The notes beneath the pieces are model-generated. The model was not told the DNA's origin and searched no databases. It saw only the letters and a program-made list of their open reading frames with translations. DNA of 64,000 nucleotides from Alphaproteobacteria bacterium 32-64-14 (GTDB taxonomy: Bacteria > Pseudomonadota > Alphaproteobacteria > Caulobacterales > Hyphomonadaceae). This document shows positions 46,978-56,218 of this stretch, in pieces; the stretch's first letter is position 1, and each line of letters opens with the position of its first letter. The stretch is from positions 88,863-152,862 of the forward strand of contig NCEM01000009.1 of NCBI GenBank assembly GCA_002280725.1, given 5' to 3'. The position numbers and the translations under genes are program-made.

Positions 46978-47520
46978 TCACTTCATGCAGACAAAGCTCG
47001 ATACGCCATTGCGCGTGAGGAAAGTCAGACGCTCGGGCGCCGTGCACTTAATGTTGGCCGGTGGCGCCATCGGCGGCGTCCCGCACTTCATCTCCATCGC
47101 GCCCGTCACTTCCGTGCGCAGCATGATCTGCGGCGGAGAGCAGCCTGTGACGGACGGCGTTGGGGCGGGCGGAGGTGTCGGCGTCGGCGGCTTCGGCATT
47201 TGCGAGGGACCTCCCGTGACGGGTCGCGCCGGAGTCGGCGGCGGTGTCGCGGTTGGCGGCTTGGGCATCTGGCTGGGCCCGCCCGTCACGGGCGGTACGG
47301 GAGGCGCAGGATGCGCCGGGAACGACGATCCCATTGGCGGCATCGGCGGCGGCTGCATGCCCGGATTTCCCGGCATCGGCGACATCGGCGGGATCACGGA
47401 GCCAGCGCTCGCAACGCCCGTGTCGCCCATCATGTCGTCATAACCGCCCGGCGCCATGCCTTCGCAAGCTGCAAGCCCAAGCACGGCAGCCATCGCCGCC
47501 GCAGACAGCATCAGCCTCAT
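46978..47520 (-). CDS. Proline-rich lipoprotein
   Basis: A 180-residue lipoprotein with signal RLMLSAAAMAAVLGLAACEG. A Met two codons earlier is possible, but GAGGGG sits at a proper distance only for this start. A Pro/Met/Gly-rich middle carries a repeated unit, VTGGPSQMPKPPT, twice, joined by TATPPPTPARP. The C-terminal 55 residues have four cysteines (TGCSPP, MKCGTPP, IKCTAPE, SFVCMK). It may span the periplasm or peptidoglycan. No family is recognised. Confidence 0.8.
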   Translation of the reverse strand: MRLMLSAAAMAAVLGLAACEGMAPGGYDDMMGDTGVASAGSVIPPMSPMPGNPGMQPPPMPPMGSSFPAHPAPPVPPVTGGPSQMPKPPTATPPPTPARPVTGGPSQMPKPPTPTPPPAPTPSVTGCSPPQIMLRTEVTGAMEMKCGTPPMAPPANIKCTAPERLTFLTRNGVSSFVCMK

Positions 47521-47609
47521 CGTCATCCCCTCTTTCCATGTCCCATAGGCAGAGGATGCGCTGCAGCAGAAGCGAACGCAAGGCGACGCCGGCGCCCGAC
47601 GCTGCTACG

Positions 47610-48026
47610 TCAGGCGCCCTTCTTCGCCTTCGCCCGCCGCGCCGTGCACTTCGGGCAGAGACAGTTCTCCTTGCCGATGAAGGCGTCGAAATAGCTATTG
47701 CCGTAGTCGTAGGTGATCTCTTCGCCCGGCAGGATCTTGCGTAGCGACTTCACCCAGATCCGCCCGCCATAGACATAGATGATCCCATTGGGCGCGCACG
47801 AATGGTTCGCATAGCGTCCGACATTCGAGCGTGGCGATCCGTCCAGCGTGTGTGTCTTGTTGAGGTCGTAGAGATAGCGCGGCTTGCCCGGCATGGCGTC
47901 CGCTTCTTCATTCGTGATGATCTTGCCGGTGTACTCGAACACCCGCACCCCCTTCGGGATCTCCTCCGTGGCGAAGAGACCAAGGCCGGTCGTTGCGCGG
48001 CCGATGCGGAAGGGATGTTTGGGCAT
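47610..48026 (-). CDS. Small SET-domain protein
   Basis: A 138-residue protein that is almost only a SET domain: GLGLFATEEIPKGVRVFEYT, the SAM/lysine pocket RYANHSCAPNG, the catalytic-Tyr segment GEEITYDYG, and a post-SET-like CLCPKC. The start MPKHPFRIGRATT is set by domain alignment. SET proteins methylate lysine; bacterial members are scattered and their targets mostly unknown. It sits upstream of, and divergent from, uvrA. Confidence 0.9.
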   Translation of the reverse strand: MPKHPFRIGRATTGLGLFATEEIPKGVRVFEYTGKIITNEEADAMPGKPRYLYDLNKTHTLDGSPRSNVGRYANHSCAPNGIIYVYGGRIWVKSLRKILPGEEITYDYGNSYFDAFIGKENCLCPKCTARRAKAKKGA

Positions 48027-48172
48027 GGAGGAGGCCCTACCTGCGGATTCGCCTGCTTTCAATTCCGGCAATCGCCACGCCCGCCCCGTTTCAGCTTCTG
48101 CTGCGTTCTCTGGCCGCTGCTGCCACTCCCCCGGCAGCAAGCCGCTGCAGGAACCGTGGACGAAGCGCCGCT

Positions 48173-48187
48173 GTTCCTTTTTCGTTC
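48173..48187 (+). promoter_or_regulatory. LexA (SOS) box upstream of uvrA
   Basis: GTTC-CTTTTTC-GTTC matches the GTTC-N7-GTTC LexA consensus, 69 bases before the uvrA ATG. It is followed by TTTCAC, as in the ssb box. Confidence 0.8.
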
Positions 48188-48256
48188 TTTCACGTGTAAT
48201 CGACTCACCGCACCCCTATCTGGCAAGAAACGCTGAACCCAGCCTCCCGGTAGAAC

Positions 48257-51208
48257 ATGTCATCCGAACCTAACGCCATCCGCGTGCGCGGCGCCCGCGA
48301 GCACAATCTCAAGAACGTGGATGTCGACATCCCGCGCAACCAGCTCGTGGTCATCACGGGCCTGTCGGGGTCCGGCAAATCCTCCCTGGCGTTCGACACG
48401 ATCTACGCCGAGGGCCAGCGCCGCTATGTCGAGTCGCTCTCGGCCTACGCCCGCCAGTTCCTCGAACTGATGCAGAAGCCGGATGTGGAGCGGATCGAAG
48501 GCCTCTCCCCCGCCATCTCGATCGAGCAGAAGACCACCTCCCGCAACCCGCGCTCCACGGTCGGCACGGTCACCGAAGTCTACGACTACATGCGCCTGCT
48601 GTGGGCGCGCGTCGGCGTTCCCTATTCGCCCGCCACCGGCCTCCCCATCGAAAGCCAGACCGTCAGCCAGATGGTCGACAAGACGATGGCCTTCGGCGAC
48701 GGCGCCAAGTTCCACCTGCTCGCGCCCATGATCCGCGGCCGCAAGGGCGAATACCGCAAGGAGTTCGCAGACCTGCTGAAGCGCGGCTTTGCCCGCGTGA
48801 AGGTCGATGGCGAGTACTACGAACTGGAAGACCCGCCCAAGCTCGACAAGAAGCTGAAGCACGACATCGACGTAGTGGTGGATCGCATCGTCATCCGCGC
48901 CGGCCTCGAACAGCGCTTGGCCGAAAGCTTCGAAGCCGCGCTCGGCCTCGCAGACGGCATCGCCGTCGCCGAGTTCGCAGACAAGGATCCGGAAACGAAG
49001 GAGCCCAAGCGCATCACCTTCTCCGCCAAGTTCGCCTGCCCCGTCTCCGGCTTCACCATCCCGGAGATCGAGCCGCGCCTGTTCTCGTTCAACAACCCCT
49101 TCGGCGCCTGCCCCGCCTGCGACGGCCTCGGCGAGCAGCTGAAGATCGACCCGAACCTCGTCGTCCCCGAAACCGACAAGGCGCTCGGCGATGGCGCCAT
49201 CGCGCCGTGGGGCAAGTCGGCCTCCCCGCTTCAGGAACAGACGCTCAAGGCGCTCGCAAAGAAGTACAAGTTCTCGCTCACGGTTCCCTGGAACAAGCTG
49301 CCGGAGGCCGTGCACGACATCATCCTGAATGGCACGGGCGAGGAAGAAGTCGATTTCGTCTTCGACGACGGCGTCCGCCGCTACGAAGTGACGAAACCGT
49401 TCGAAGGCGTCGTCGGCAATCTTGAGCGCCGTTTCCGCGAAACCGACAGCGCCTGGATGCGCGAGGAAATAGGCCGCTACCAGTCCGCCGCGCCCTGCCC
49501 CACCTGCATGGGCGAACGCCTGCGCCCCGAAGCGCTCAGCGTGAAGATCAACAACTTCACCATCTCCAACGCCACGCACCTGTCGATCCGCCTCGCGCGC
49601 GACTGGTTCGAGGCGCTGCCCAAGAAGCTGACGAAAAAGCAGAACGAGATCGCGACCCGCATCCTCAAGGAAATCCGCGATCGTCTGCAATTCCTCAACG
49701 ATGTCGGCCTCGACTATCTCTCGCTCTCGCGCGCCTCGGGCACGCTGTCCGGCGGCGAAAGCCAACGCATCCGCCTTGCTTCGCAGATAGGCTCGGGTCT
49801 CTCCGGCGTCCTCTACGTGCTCGACGAACCTTCCATCGGCCTGCACCAGCGCGACAACGAACGCCTGCTCGGCACGCTCAAGCGCCTTCGCGATCTCGGC
49901 AACTCCGTCATTGTGGTGGAACACGATGAGGATGCGATCCTCACCGCCGACCACGTCATCGACATGGGCCCCCGCGCGGGCGTCAACGGCGGCGAAGTCA
50001 TCGGCTTCGGCTCGGCTGAAGACTTGATGGCCAACGAACGCTCCATCACAGGCAAGTACCTCTCCGGCGAGGAAGAGATCGCCATCCCCGAAAAACGCCG
50101 CTGGGCTGACAAGAAGAAGATGATCCGCGTCATCGGCGCGACGGGCAACAACCTCAAGAACGTCACCGCCGAAATCCCGCTCGGCGTCTTCACGTGCGTC
50201 ACCGGCGTGTCCGGCGGCGGCAAGTCCACGCTCATCATCGAGACGCTCTACAAGGCCCTCGCCCGTCGCCTCAACGGCGCCAGCGATGGCCCCGCGCCGC
50301 ACCAGAAGATCGAAGGCATCGAACACCTCGACAAGATCATCGACATCGACCAGTCGCCCATCGGCCGCACGCCGCGCTCCAACCCCGCGACCTACACCGG
50401 CGCCTTCGGCCCGATCCGCGACTGGTACACCGGCCTCCCCGAAGCCAAGGCGCGCGGCTATCAGGCCGGCCGCTTCTCCTTCAACGTGAAGGGCGGCCGC
50501 TGCGAGGCGTGCCAGGGCGATGGTGTCGTCAAGATCGAGATGCACTTCCTGCCCGACGTCTACGTCACCTGTGATGTCTGCAAGGGCAAGCGCTACAACC
50601 GCGAAACGCTCGAAGTGCTCTACAAGGGCAAGTCGATCGCAGACGTGCTGGATCTCACCGTCGAGGAAGCCCGCGTTTTCTTCGGCGCCGTCCCCGGCAT
50701 CCGCGGCAAGATGGAAACGCTCTGCCGCGTCGGCCTCGGCTATGTGAAGGTCGGCCAGCAGGCCACGACGCTCTCGGGCGGCGAAGCCCAGCGCGTCAAA
50801 CTCGCCAAGGAACTGTCCAAGCGCGCCACCGGCCGCACCATGTACATCCTCGACGAGCCCACCACCGGCCTCCACTTCGATGACACACGCACGCTGATGG
50901 AAGTGCTGCAGGAGTTGGTCGACGCCGGCAACACCGTGGTCGTCATCGAGCACAACCTCGACGTCATCAAGGTCGCCGACTGGATCATCGACATGGGCCC
51001 CGACGGCGGCGATGGCGGCGGCCAGCTCGTCGCAGTCGGGACGCCGGAGGACGTTGCAAAGAACAAGGCCAGCCACACCGGCCGCTTCCTCGTCGAAACC
51101 TTCAAGCGCCAGGAAGAGCGCCGTGCGCGTCAGGCCAAGCGCGCGAAGACTGCGCCCGCCAAGGCCGCAGCGAAGGCAAAGAAAACGACGCGGCAGGCGG
51201 CCGAGTAG
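48257..51208 (+). CDS. uvrA: Excinuclease ABC subunit A
   Basis: A 983-residue damage-recognition ATPase of nucleotide-excision repair. Both ABC halves are complete: Walker [11 protein letters not shown] near residue 36 and [10 protein letters not shown] near 655; signature [20 protein letters not shown] and [20 protein letters not shown]; Walker [13 protein letters not shown] and [12 protein letters not shown]. Zinc modules are seen in CPACDG and in [20 protein letters not shown]. The C-terminus is a Lys/Ala-rich tail. UvrA with UvrB finds bulky lesions. A LexA box upstream indicates SOS induction. Confidence 0.98.
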   Translation: MSSEPNAIRVRGAREHNLKNVDVDIPRNQLVVITGLSGSGKSSLAFDTIYAEGQRRYVESLSAYARQFLELMQKPDVERIEGLSPAISIEQKTTSRNPRSTVGTVTEVYDYMRLLWARVGVPYSPATGLPIESQTVSQMVDKTMAFGDGAKFHLLAPMIRGRKGEYRKEFADLLKRGFARVKVDGEYYELEDPPKLDKKLKHDIDVVVDRIVIRAGLEQRLAESFEAALGLADGIAVAEFADKDPETKEPKRITFSAKFACPVSGFTIPEIEPRLFSFNNPFGACPACDGLGEQLKIDPNLVVPETDKALGDGAIAPWGKSASPLQEQTLKALAKKYKFSLTVPWNKLPEAVHDIILNGTGEEEVDFVFDDGVRRYEVTKPFEGVVGNLERRFRETDSAWMREEIGRYQSAAPCPTCMGERLRPEALSVKINNFTISNATHLSIRLARDWFEALPKKLTKKQNEIATRILKEIRDRLQFLNDVGLDYLSLSRASGTLSGGESQRIRLASQIGSGLSGVLYVLDEPSIGLHQRDNERLLGTLKRLRDLGNSVIVVEHDEDAILTADHVIDMGPRAGVNGGEVIGFGSAEDLMANERSITGKYLSGEEEIAIPEKRRWADKKKMIRVIGATGNNLKNVTAEIPLGVFTCVTGVSGGGKSTLIIETLYKALARRLNGASDGPAPHQKIEGIEHLDKIIDIDQSPIGRTPRSNPATYTGAFGPIRDWYTGLPEAKARGYQAGRFSFNVKGGRCEACQGDGVVKIEMHFLPDVYVTCDVCKGKRYNRETLEVLYKGKSIADVLDLTVEEARVFFGAVPGIRGKMETLCRVGLGYVKVGQQATTLSGGEAQRVKLAKELSKRATGRTMYILDEPTTGLHFDDTRTLMEVLQELVDAGNTVVVIEHNLDVIKVADWIIDMGPDGGDGGGQLVAVGTPEDVAKNKASHTGRFLVETFKRQEERRARQAKRAKTAPAKAAAKAKKTTRQAAE

Positions 51209-51230
51209 GCAGACGCGCAGCCGAAACACG

Positions 51231-51347
51231 CCTCGTCCTTCGACAGGCTCAAGGATGAGGCTTGGTGGTTGTTGTGCCTAGCTATGGGCGCGCAATCGCG
51301 GACAGGCCTCATCCTTGCCTGTCGAAGGACGAGGCCGTGCTTACCGG
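51231..51347. repeat. Intergenic repeat, family 2, inverted pair
   Basis: One copy on the minus strand (51231-51261, CCTCGTCCTTCGACAGGCTC on plus) faces a copy on the plus strand (51305-51347, with CCTGTCGAAGGACGAGGC). They could fold into a long hairpin between uvrA and the convergent membrane-protein gene and act as a terminator. Confidence 0.85.
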
Positions 51348-51368
51348 CCTCACCCAAGCCACCCCTGA

Positions 51369-52253
51369 CTACTTCGCCACAAAATCCGCAGGCCGCAGGC
51401 CTTTGTAGAGAATGGCGCCCAGCGCGATCGAGGGAATGCCTCCCATCGCCAGCACGAACCCGACCAGTGCGTTGGTGGCCACCAGCGTCACCATGCCCGG
51501 CGCCGCCTCCAGCACGCCCAGCCGCAGGGACTCGAGAATGTTGCCAAGGAAAAACACAGGCAGCGCGGTGAGGATCAGGGCCCCCAGCGCGCGCCACATG
51601 TTCCCGCGCGACCACGCCCATGTCTGAAAGATGACCACGCGCCGCTCGCCGATCGTGGCCGCGTTCACCATCACCAGCTTCACCGAAATGTAGACCGCCA
51701 GCGCCATCACCAGGATCGCGAACAGCACGAAGGCCAGCACGCCCGTCGGCCCAAGCGCTGCTTCCAGAGCCGCGCTCATCGCCTCGGGATCGTTCAACAG
51801 GATGTCCAGCTGCTCCGGGCTGCTGGCCAGCCGCGACAGCACCACGCCCGTCATCACGAAGAAGAACAGCCCGCCCAGCGGCAGAAGCAGGCACATCAGC
51901 GCCAGCGCCACGGCCAGCAGGCGCACCTCGTCCGCGCCAAAGGCCAGACCCGTGGGGCCGATGAATTCGTCGCGGATCGCCTTGCGCAGCACCACAGCCG
52001 TGAACAGCATGCTCGCCACCATCGCCGGCAGCATCGCGATCACATCCCATAGGGTCACCGCCAGCATAGATTGCGTGGCGTTGGTCGGACGCACCGCAAG
52101 CACCAGCGCCACGCCCGCCTGCGACAGCACGGCTGTAATGGCCGCCGCCGCCAACAGAAGCCGCCAGTTGGCGTTCATGAAACGCCACGCAAGCGTGAAG
52201 CACTCGATGACCGGAACTTTCCCCGCCGTCTCCGGTCTCATCGTTTCCGGCAT
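51369..52253 (-). CDS. Hypothetical polytopic membrane protein, 294 aa
   Basis: About six to seven hydrophobic segments, for example LLLAAAAITAVLSQAGVALV, LLAVALALMCLLLPLGGLFF, VLAFVLFAILVMALAVYISV and LIGALIL-type segments near the C-terminus. The N-terminal stretch VPVIECFTLAWRFMNANWRL and the loop TWAWSRGNMWRALGALIL resemble glycerophosphodiester-phosphodiesterase-like membrane domains and other DUF membrane proteins, but the match is weak. Function unknown. Confidence 0.8.
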   Translation of the reverse strand: MPETMRPETAGKVPVIECFTLAWRFMNANWRLLLAAAAITAVLSQAGVALVLAVRPTNATQSMLAVTLWDVIAMLPAMVASMLFTAVVLRKAIRDEFIGPTGLAFGADEVRLLAVALALMCLLLPLGGLFFFVMTGVVLSRLASSPEQLDILLNDPEAMSAALEAALGPTGVLAFVLFAILVMALAVYISVKLVMVNAATIGERRVVIFQTWAWSRGNMWRALGALILTALPVFFLGNILESLRLGVLEAAPGMVTLVATNALVGFVLAMGGIPSIALGAILYKGLRPADFVAK

Positions 52254-52337
52254 GCAGCTCTCCTGAACGAGCCCCGCAATAGAGCACGTTCGGCGGCGAT
52301 GGAAGCCGCAGACTGCCCCGAAGGCGCAGGTTCAGGC

Positions 52338-53474
52338 TTAACGGCCCAGCGCGAATTCGAATGTCAGGATGTGTGTTTCCGGCATGCGGCAGGCTGGCGG
52401 CTGCGCGCCTCCGTCGATCCGCCACCGCCAGGTGCTGATCACGTCCTGCACGGCTTCCGCGACGCCATCGTGCGGCGCCGACACCAGCAGGCGCGGTTCG
52501 GAGAATGTGCCCCCCGGTTCCACGTTCAGCGCATACACAACCACGCCGCCAAAATCCTTGAACCGGTTGTTGAACGGAAAGCCCGGCTGCTTGAACGTCC
52601 GCGCAAGGGATATCCGGCATCGCGGCAGCGACACATCCCCCGGCGCTGGATACAACAACTCGCCGATCGCCTTGCGGTTGGCGCCGCTGGTGTTGCGCCG
52701 GTCCGGCGTCGCGCGCTGCCTTGATCCCAGCGCGCTGTACATCGCATCGCCCCACGCCGCCGCCGAAAAGTACTCCGACGCCAGCCTGTCGCGGATCGAT
52801 CCGTCCGGCGTCACCGCGATCAGGTCGTGCAACTCTTCCACGATGTCATACGTTGCGTTGTACGCCTCCGGAGTCTTTGCGCGCATGAAGGCCGCCGCCG
52901 CCATGCCGCGCCGCATCTCGAACCGCGCGGGCGATTGCCCGGCGCCCAGTTCGTCGATGAAACGGATCGCCAGTTCGGCCGAAAGGCTCGCCTGCGCCCA
53001 ATCGCCCGCGCGCCAGGCCTCTACATGCAACACCTGCGCCGCCCGTGCCGAAATCAGGTCGCGCCCGCTTGTCGCCGCACGCGCGTTCAACGCCGCCACC
53101 AGCTTCGCGCGCGAGTTCGGGCTCGCTGCCGCCGCCAGCCCCGCCCACTCCATCAACACACGCGACACAGCCGGGCTCGTATCCGGATGCGGCAGCCCCT
53201 GCCCCTGCTCGACAAGAAACTTCGCATAGACCAGCGCCGCCGACGGCTCGTCCGCCAGCATGGCGATCCACCCGAACTCGCGCGCAATGTCGGCCGCGTC
53301 GGGCGACGCCCGATCCACCTCAGGCCACGTCTCCGCCGCCGCCAGAACAGCGCCCCGGAAATCGCCCGCCTCCACGGCAGAGTTGAACGAGCGAATGTCC
53401 GCATGCGCCGGATCAGCCAGGCATGTCCCCGACATGCACGCCAGTGCAGCGATTGTTGCGATCGTCCCGCGCAT
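52338..53474 (-). CDS. Exported protein with TonB-C-like end, paralogue 1
   Basis: A 378-residue periplasmic protein: signal RGTIATIAALACMSGTCLAD, then helical repeats resembling TPR/Sel1 (FNSAVEAGDFRGAVLAAAET, IAREFGWIAMLADEPSAALV), and a C-terminal domain of about 90 residues with GVVVYALNVEPGGTFSEPRL and VQDVISTWRWRIDGG, like the C-terminal domain of TonB/TolA-like proteins. The start has GGAG five bases away. The next gene upstream encodes a clear paralogue of similar layout; the two are 53 bases apart. No TM anchor is present, so it is not a classical TonB. Confidence 0.82.
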   Translation of the reverse strand: MRGTIATIAALACMSGTCLADPAHADIRSFNSAVEAGDFRGAVLAAAETWPEVDRASPDAADIAREFGWIAMLADEPSAALVYAKFLVEQGQGLPHPDTSPAVSRVLMEWAGLAAAASPNSRAKLVAALNARAATSGRDLISARAAQVLHVEAWRAGDWAQASLSAELAIRFIDELGAGQSPARFEMRRGMAAAAFMRAKTPEAYNATYDIVEELHDLIAVTPDGSIRDRLASEYFSAAAWGDAMYSALGSRQRATPDRRNTSGANRKAIGELLYPAPGDVSLPRCRISLARTFKQPGFPFNNRFKDFGGVVVYALNVEPGGTFSEPRLLVSAPHDGVAEAVQDVISTWRWRIDGGAQPPACRMPETHILTFEFALGR

Positions 53475-53527
53475 TGCGTCTCCGTAGCCCTGCCCGCGAT
53501 TCCCATGCAGCCGCGGCGAAATGATGG

Positions 53528-54655
53528 CTACAGCATCCGGAAGGTGAAGTACGTGATCATGGACTTCTGCGCGAGGGTGCAGCCAGGCGGATCGTCCTTC
53601 GCCCGCCGCAGCGTCATCCTCGGCACCGCTTCCTCCACCGTTTTGGCAAAATGCCGTGCAGGCACGGCAGCCAGCGTCTCCGAACTTAACGGCCGGCCCT
53701 GCTCGTCGATCTCGACGCGCAGCACCACCGTGCCGATCATGCCGCGAAAGGCAGCGGCCTGCGGATACTGCATGTCCGGCCACTGCGGATCGCCCTTGCA
53801 GATCGTCTCGGTCGACTCGGGTTCAAAGATCGGCTGCGCCGGAACCTTCAGTTTGCGCTCCTTCACGCGGATCGGAATGTTGGAGCCGATCTGATCGGCC
53901 GCCTTGAAGTAAAGTACGGTCGAGATCGCCCACGCCTCGAGCTGGTATTTCAGCGGCGCGAATGCGGTGCGCCGCGCCGGGTCGGCTGCATCGATCGCGG
54001 CGATCACCGCGTCGTGCGTATCGACGATGCGATCATAGTCGTCCTTGTCCGGTCCGCCGAGAAAGCCCGCCGCCGCGCCGGCCGCCCGCGCATCCAGCGC
54101 GCGCAACGCCAGCTGGATACCCGCGCGATCAAGCAGGCGCCAGGCAAGGTCGCCCGTCTCGCTCGCCTTGGTCCAGTCGCTCTTGACCCAGTCGGATTTG
54201 TACAGCGCCTCCGCGGCAAGAACCGAAAGATTGTCGATGCCCGCCTGTCCCTCGCGCGCCTTCAACGCGGCAAGCAGCGCCGCCCGCGTGGCGTCACTCG
54301 CGCCCAACCTGAAATCCGCCGCTGCCAGCAGCACAGCAGACGACACAGGCTGGTTGTCCGGCGTCGGCAAGGTCTTTCCATTGTCGCGCAGGAAAATCCC
54401 GTACTCACGCGCCGCCGCGAAATCGCCCGCGACATAGCTCGCAAACCCAAACTCGCGCGCCACGATGGCGGTGTCCGGGTCAGCCTTGTCCCAGCTCGGC
54501 CACGCCGTCTTCGCCTCAGCCGCCGCCTTGCGGTAATCGCCTGCCTGCACGGCGGCGTTGAACCCCTTGATGTCGCCAAACGCCGGCCCGGTGGACGTCG
54601 CGGCCACCACAGCGGCCAGGCACACAGACGCAATTACCCGCCCCATGCGCATCAT
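53528..54655 (-). CDS. Exported protein with TonB-C-like end, paralogue 2
   Basis: A 375-residue exported protein with signal VIASVCLAAVVAATSTGPAF. Like its neighbour it starts with DIKGFNAAVQAGDYRKAAAE and IVAREFGFASYVAGDFAAAR helical repeats. The C-terminal domain (MIGTVVLRVEIDEQGRPLSS, AVPARHFAKTVEEAVPRMTL) is a good match to the TonB C-terminal fold. GGGAGGG lies six bases before the chosen ATG; nearby in-frame ATGs are possible. The pair probably arose by tandem duplication. A role in outer-membrane signalling or transport is conceivable but not shown. Confidence 0.84.
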   Translation of the reverse strand: MMRMGRVIASVCLAAVVAATSTGPAFGDIKGFNAAVQAGDYRKAAAEAKTAWPSWDKADPDTAIVAREFGFASYVAGDFAAAREYGIFLRDNGKTLPTPDNQPVSSAVLLAAADFRLGASDATRAALLAALKAREGQAGIDNLSVLAAEALYKSDWVKSDWTKASETGDLAWRLLDRAGIQLALRALDARAAGAAAGFLGGPDKDDYDRIVDTHDAVIAAIDAADPARRTAFAPLKYQLEAWAISTVLYFKAADQIGSNIPIRVKERKLKVPAQPIFEPESTETICKGDPQWPDMQYPQAAAFRGMIGTVVLRVEIDEQGRPLSSETLAAVPARHFAKTVEEAVPRMTLRRAKDDPPGCTLAQKSMITYFTFRML

Positions 54656-54715
54656 CGTTTTCCCTCCCAAAACGGTGCTGTTATTTTGGGCGCAAGATAG
54701 CCTATACGGGCGGCC

Positions 54716-56161
54716 ATGACAGCCTCAAACAACACAATCGAACCTATACACATCATCGGCGGCGGCATGGCCGGCTCCGAAGCCGCGTGGCAGGCCGCAA
54801 ACCTTGGCGTTCCCGTGATCCTGCACGAGATGCGCCCCGTGCGCGGCACCGACGCCCACCACACGGATGGCTTGGCCGAACTCGTCTGCTCCAACTCCTT
54901 CCGGTCGGATGACTGGGAGTACAACGCGGTCGGCCTCCTGCACGAAGAGATGCGCCGCGCCGGCGGCATCATCATCGCGATGGGTGACCGCCACCGCGTC
55001 CCCGCAGGCTCCGCCCTCGCCGTCGACCGCGATAACTTCTCGGCAGACGTCACCGCCGCGCTAAAGAAGCATCCGCTCATCACCATCGAACGCGGCGAAG
55101 TCGACGGCTGGCCGCCGGAAAGCTGGTCCAGCGTCATCATCGCCACCGGACCGCTCACGTCCGACAATCTCGCGAAAGCCATCCTCGCGAAAACGAGCGA
55201 AGACTCGCTCGCCTTCTTCGACGCAATCGCCCCCATCGTGCATCTCGACTCCGTCGACATGTCGAAAGCGTGGAAGCAGTCGCGCTACGACAAGCCCGGC
55301 CCAGGCGGAGACGGCGCCGAAGCCTACATCAACTGCGCGATGAACCGCGAGCAGTACGAATCTTTCATCGCTGCGCTGTTGGCCGCGCCGAAGACCGAGT
55401 TCAAGGAATGGGAAGGCACGCCCTACTTTGAAGGCTGCCTCCCCATCGAAGTGATGGCCGAGCGCGGCGCCGAAACACTCCGCTTCGGGCCGATGAAACC
55501 CGTCGGCCTTACCAACCCGCACGACCCTTCCGTGAAGTCCCACGCCATCGTCCAGCTCCGCCAGGACAACAAGCTCGGCACGCTGTGGAACATGGTCGGC
55601 TTCCAGACCAAGCTGAAGCACGGCGCCCAGACCGACATCTTCCGCATGATCCCCGGCCTCGAGAACGCGCAATTTGCTCGTCTGGGAGGTATTCACCGCA
55701 ACACCTTCATCAACTCGCCCGTGCTGCTCGATCGCCAGCTGCGGCTCAAGGCCGATCCGCGCGTGCGCTTTGCCGGACAGGTCACGGGCGTCGAAGGCTA
55801 TGTCGAAAGCGCCGCCATGGGCCTCGTCGCCGGCCGCATGGCCGCCGCCCAGCGCCTCGGCCGCACGGTCGAGCCGCCACCCAACACCACCGCGCTCGGC
55901 GCCCTCGTCAACCACATCACCGGCGGCCACGTCGTCGGCCAGATCGAGGATTCCACCGCCCGCTCGTTCCAGCCGATGAACGTCAATTACGGCCTGTTCC
56001 CCGAGCTTGTCGGCCCCATCGACCTCAAGGGTCCGGACGGCAAGCGCCTCAAGGGCGCCGACAAGGGTCGCGCCCGCAAGCGCCTGATGTCGTTGCGCGC
56101 GCTGGATGATCTGGGCGCGTGGCTCGGCGAACAGCCCGCCGTTCAATCCGCCACAGCCTGA
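54716..56161 (+). CDS. trmFO: tRNA (uracil-5-)-methyltransferase TrmFO (folate-dependent)
   Basis: A 481-residue FAD/folate enzyme that methylates U54 in the tRNA T-loop, using methylenetetrahydrofolate. FAD motif [33 protein letters not shown] with the catalytic Cys; [40 protein letters not shown]-type segment; [14 protein letters not shown]. The start [17 protein letters not shown] follows a 60-base gap to the divergent paralogue gene. TrmFO replaces TrmA in many alphaproteobacteria and Gram-positive bacteria. Confidence 0.97.
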   Translation: MTASNNTIEPIHIIGGGMAGSEAAWQAANLGVPVILHEMRPVRGTDAHHTDGLAELVCSNSFRSDDWEYNAVGLLHEEMRRAGGIIIAMGDRHRVPAGSALAVDRDNFSADVTAALKKHPLITIERGEVDGWPPESWSSVIIATGPLTSDNLAKAILAKTSEDSLAFFDAIAPIVHLDSVDMSKAWKQSRYDKPGPGGDGAEAYINCAMNREQYESFIAALLAAPKTEFKEWEGTPYFEGCLPIEVMAERGAETLRFGPMKPVGLTNPHDPSVKSHAIVQLRQDNKLGTLWNMVGFQTKLKHGAQTDIFRMIPGLENAQFARLGGIHRNTFINSPVLLDRQLRLKADPRVRFAGQVTGVEGYVESAAMGLVAGRMAAAQRLGRTVEPPPNTTALGALVNHITGGHVVGQIEDSTARSFQPMNVNYGLFPELVGPIDLKGPDGKRLKGADKGRARKRLMSLRALDDLGAWLGEQPAVQSATA

Positions 56162-56218
56162 TAAAGGCGGCTTCCCTTCGCTCCGGGTCTTGCTAGGACT
56201 TGGGCAACGGAGGGGTTG

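Noticed and set aside
48260-51229. 989-residue open frame antisense to uvrA
   Set aside because: It mirrors uvrA in a high-GC genome; its composition is Ala/Asp/Val-biased with no domain, while uvrA on the plus strand is complete.
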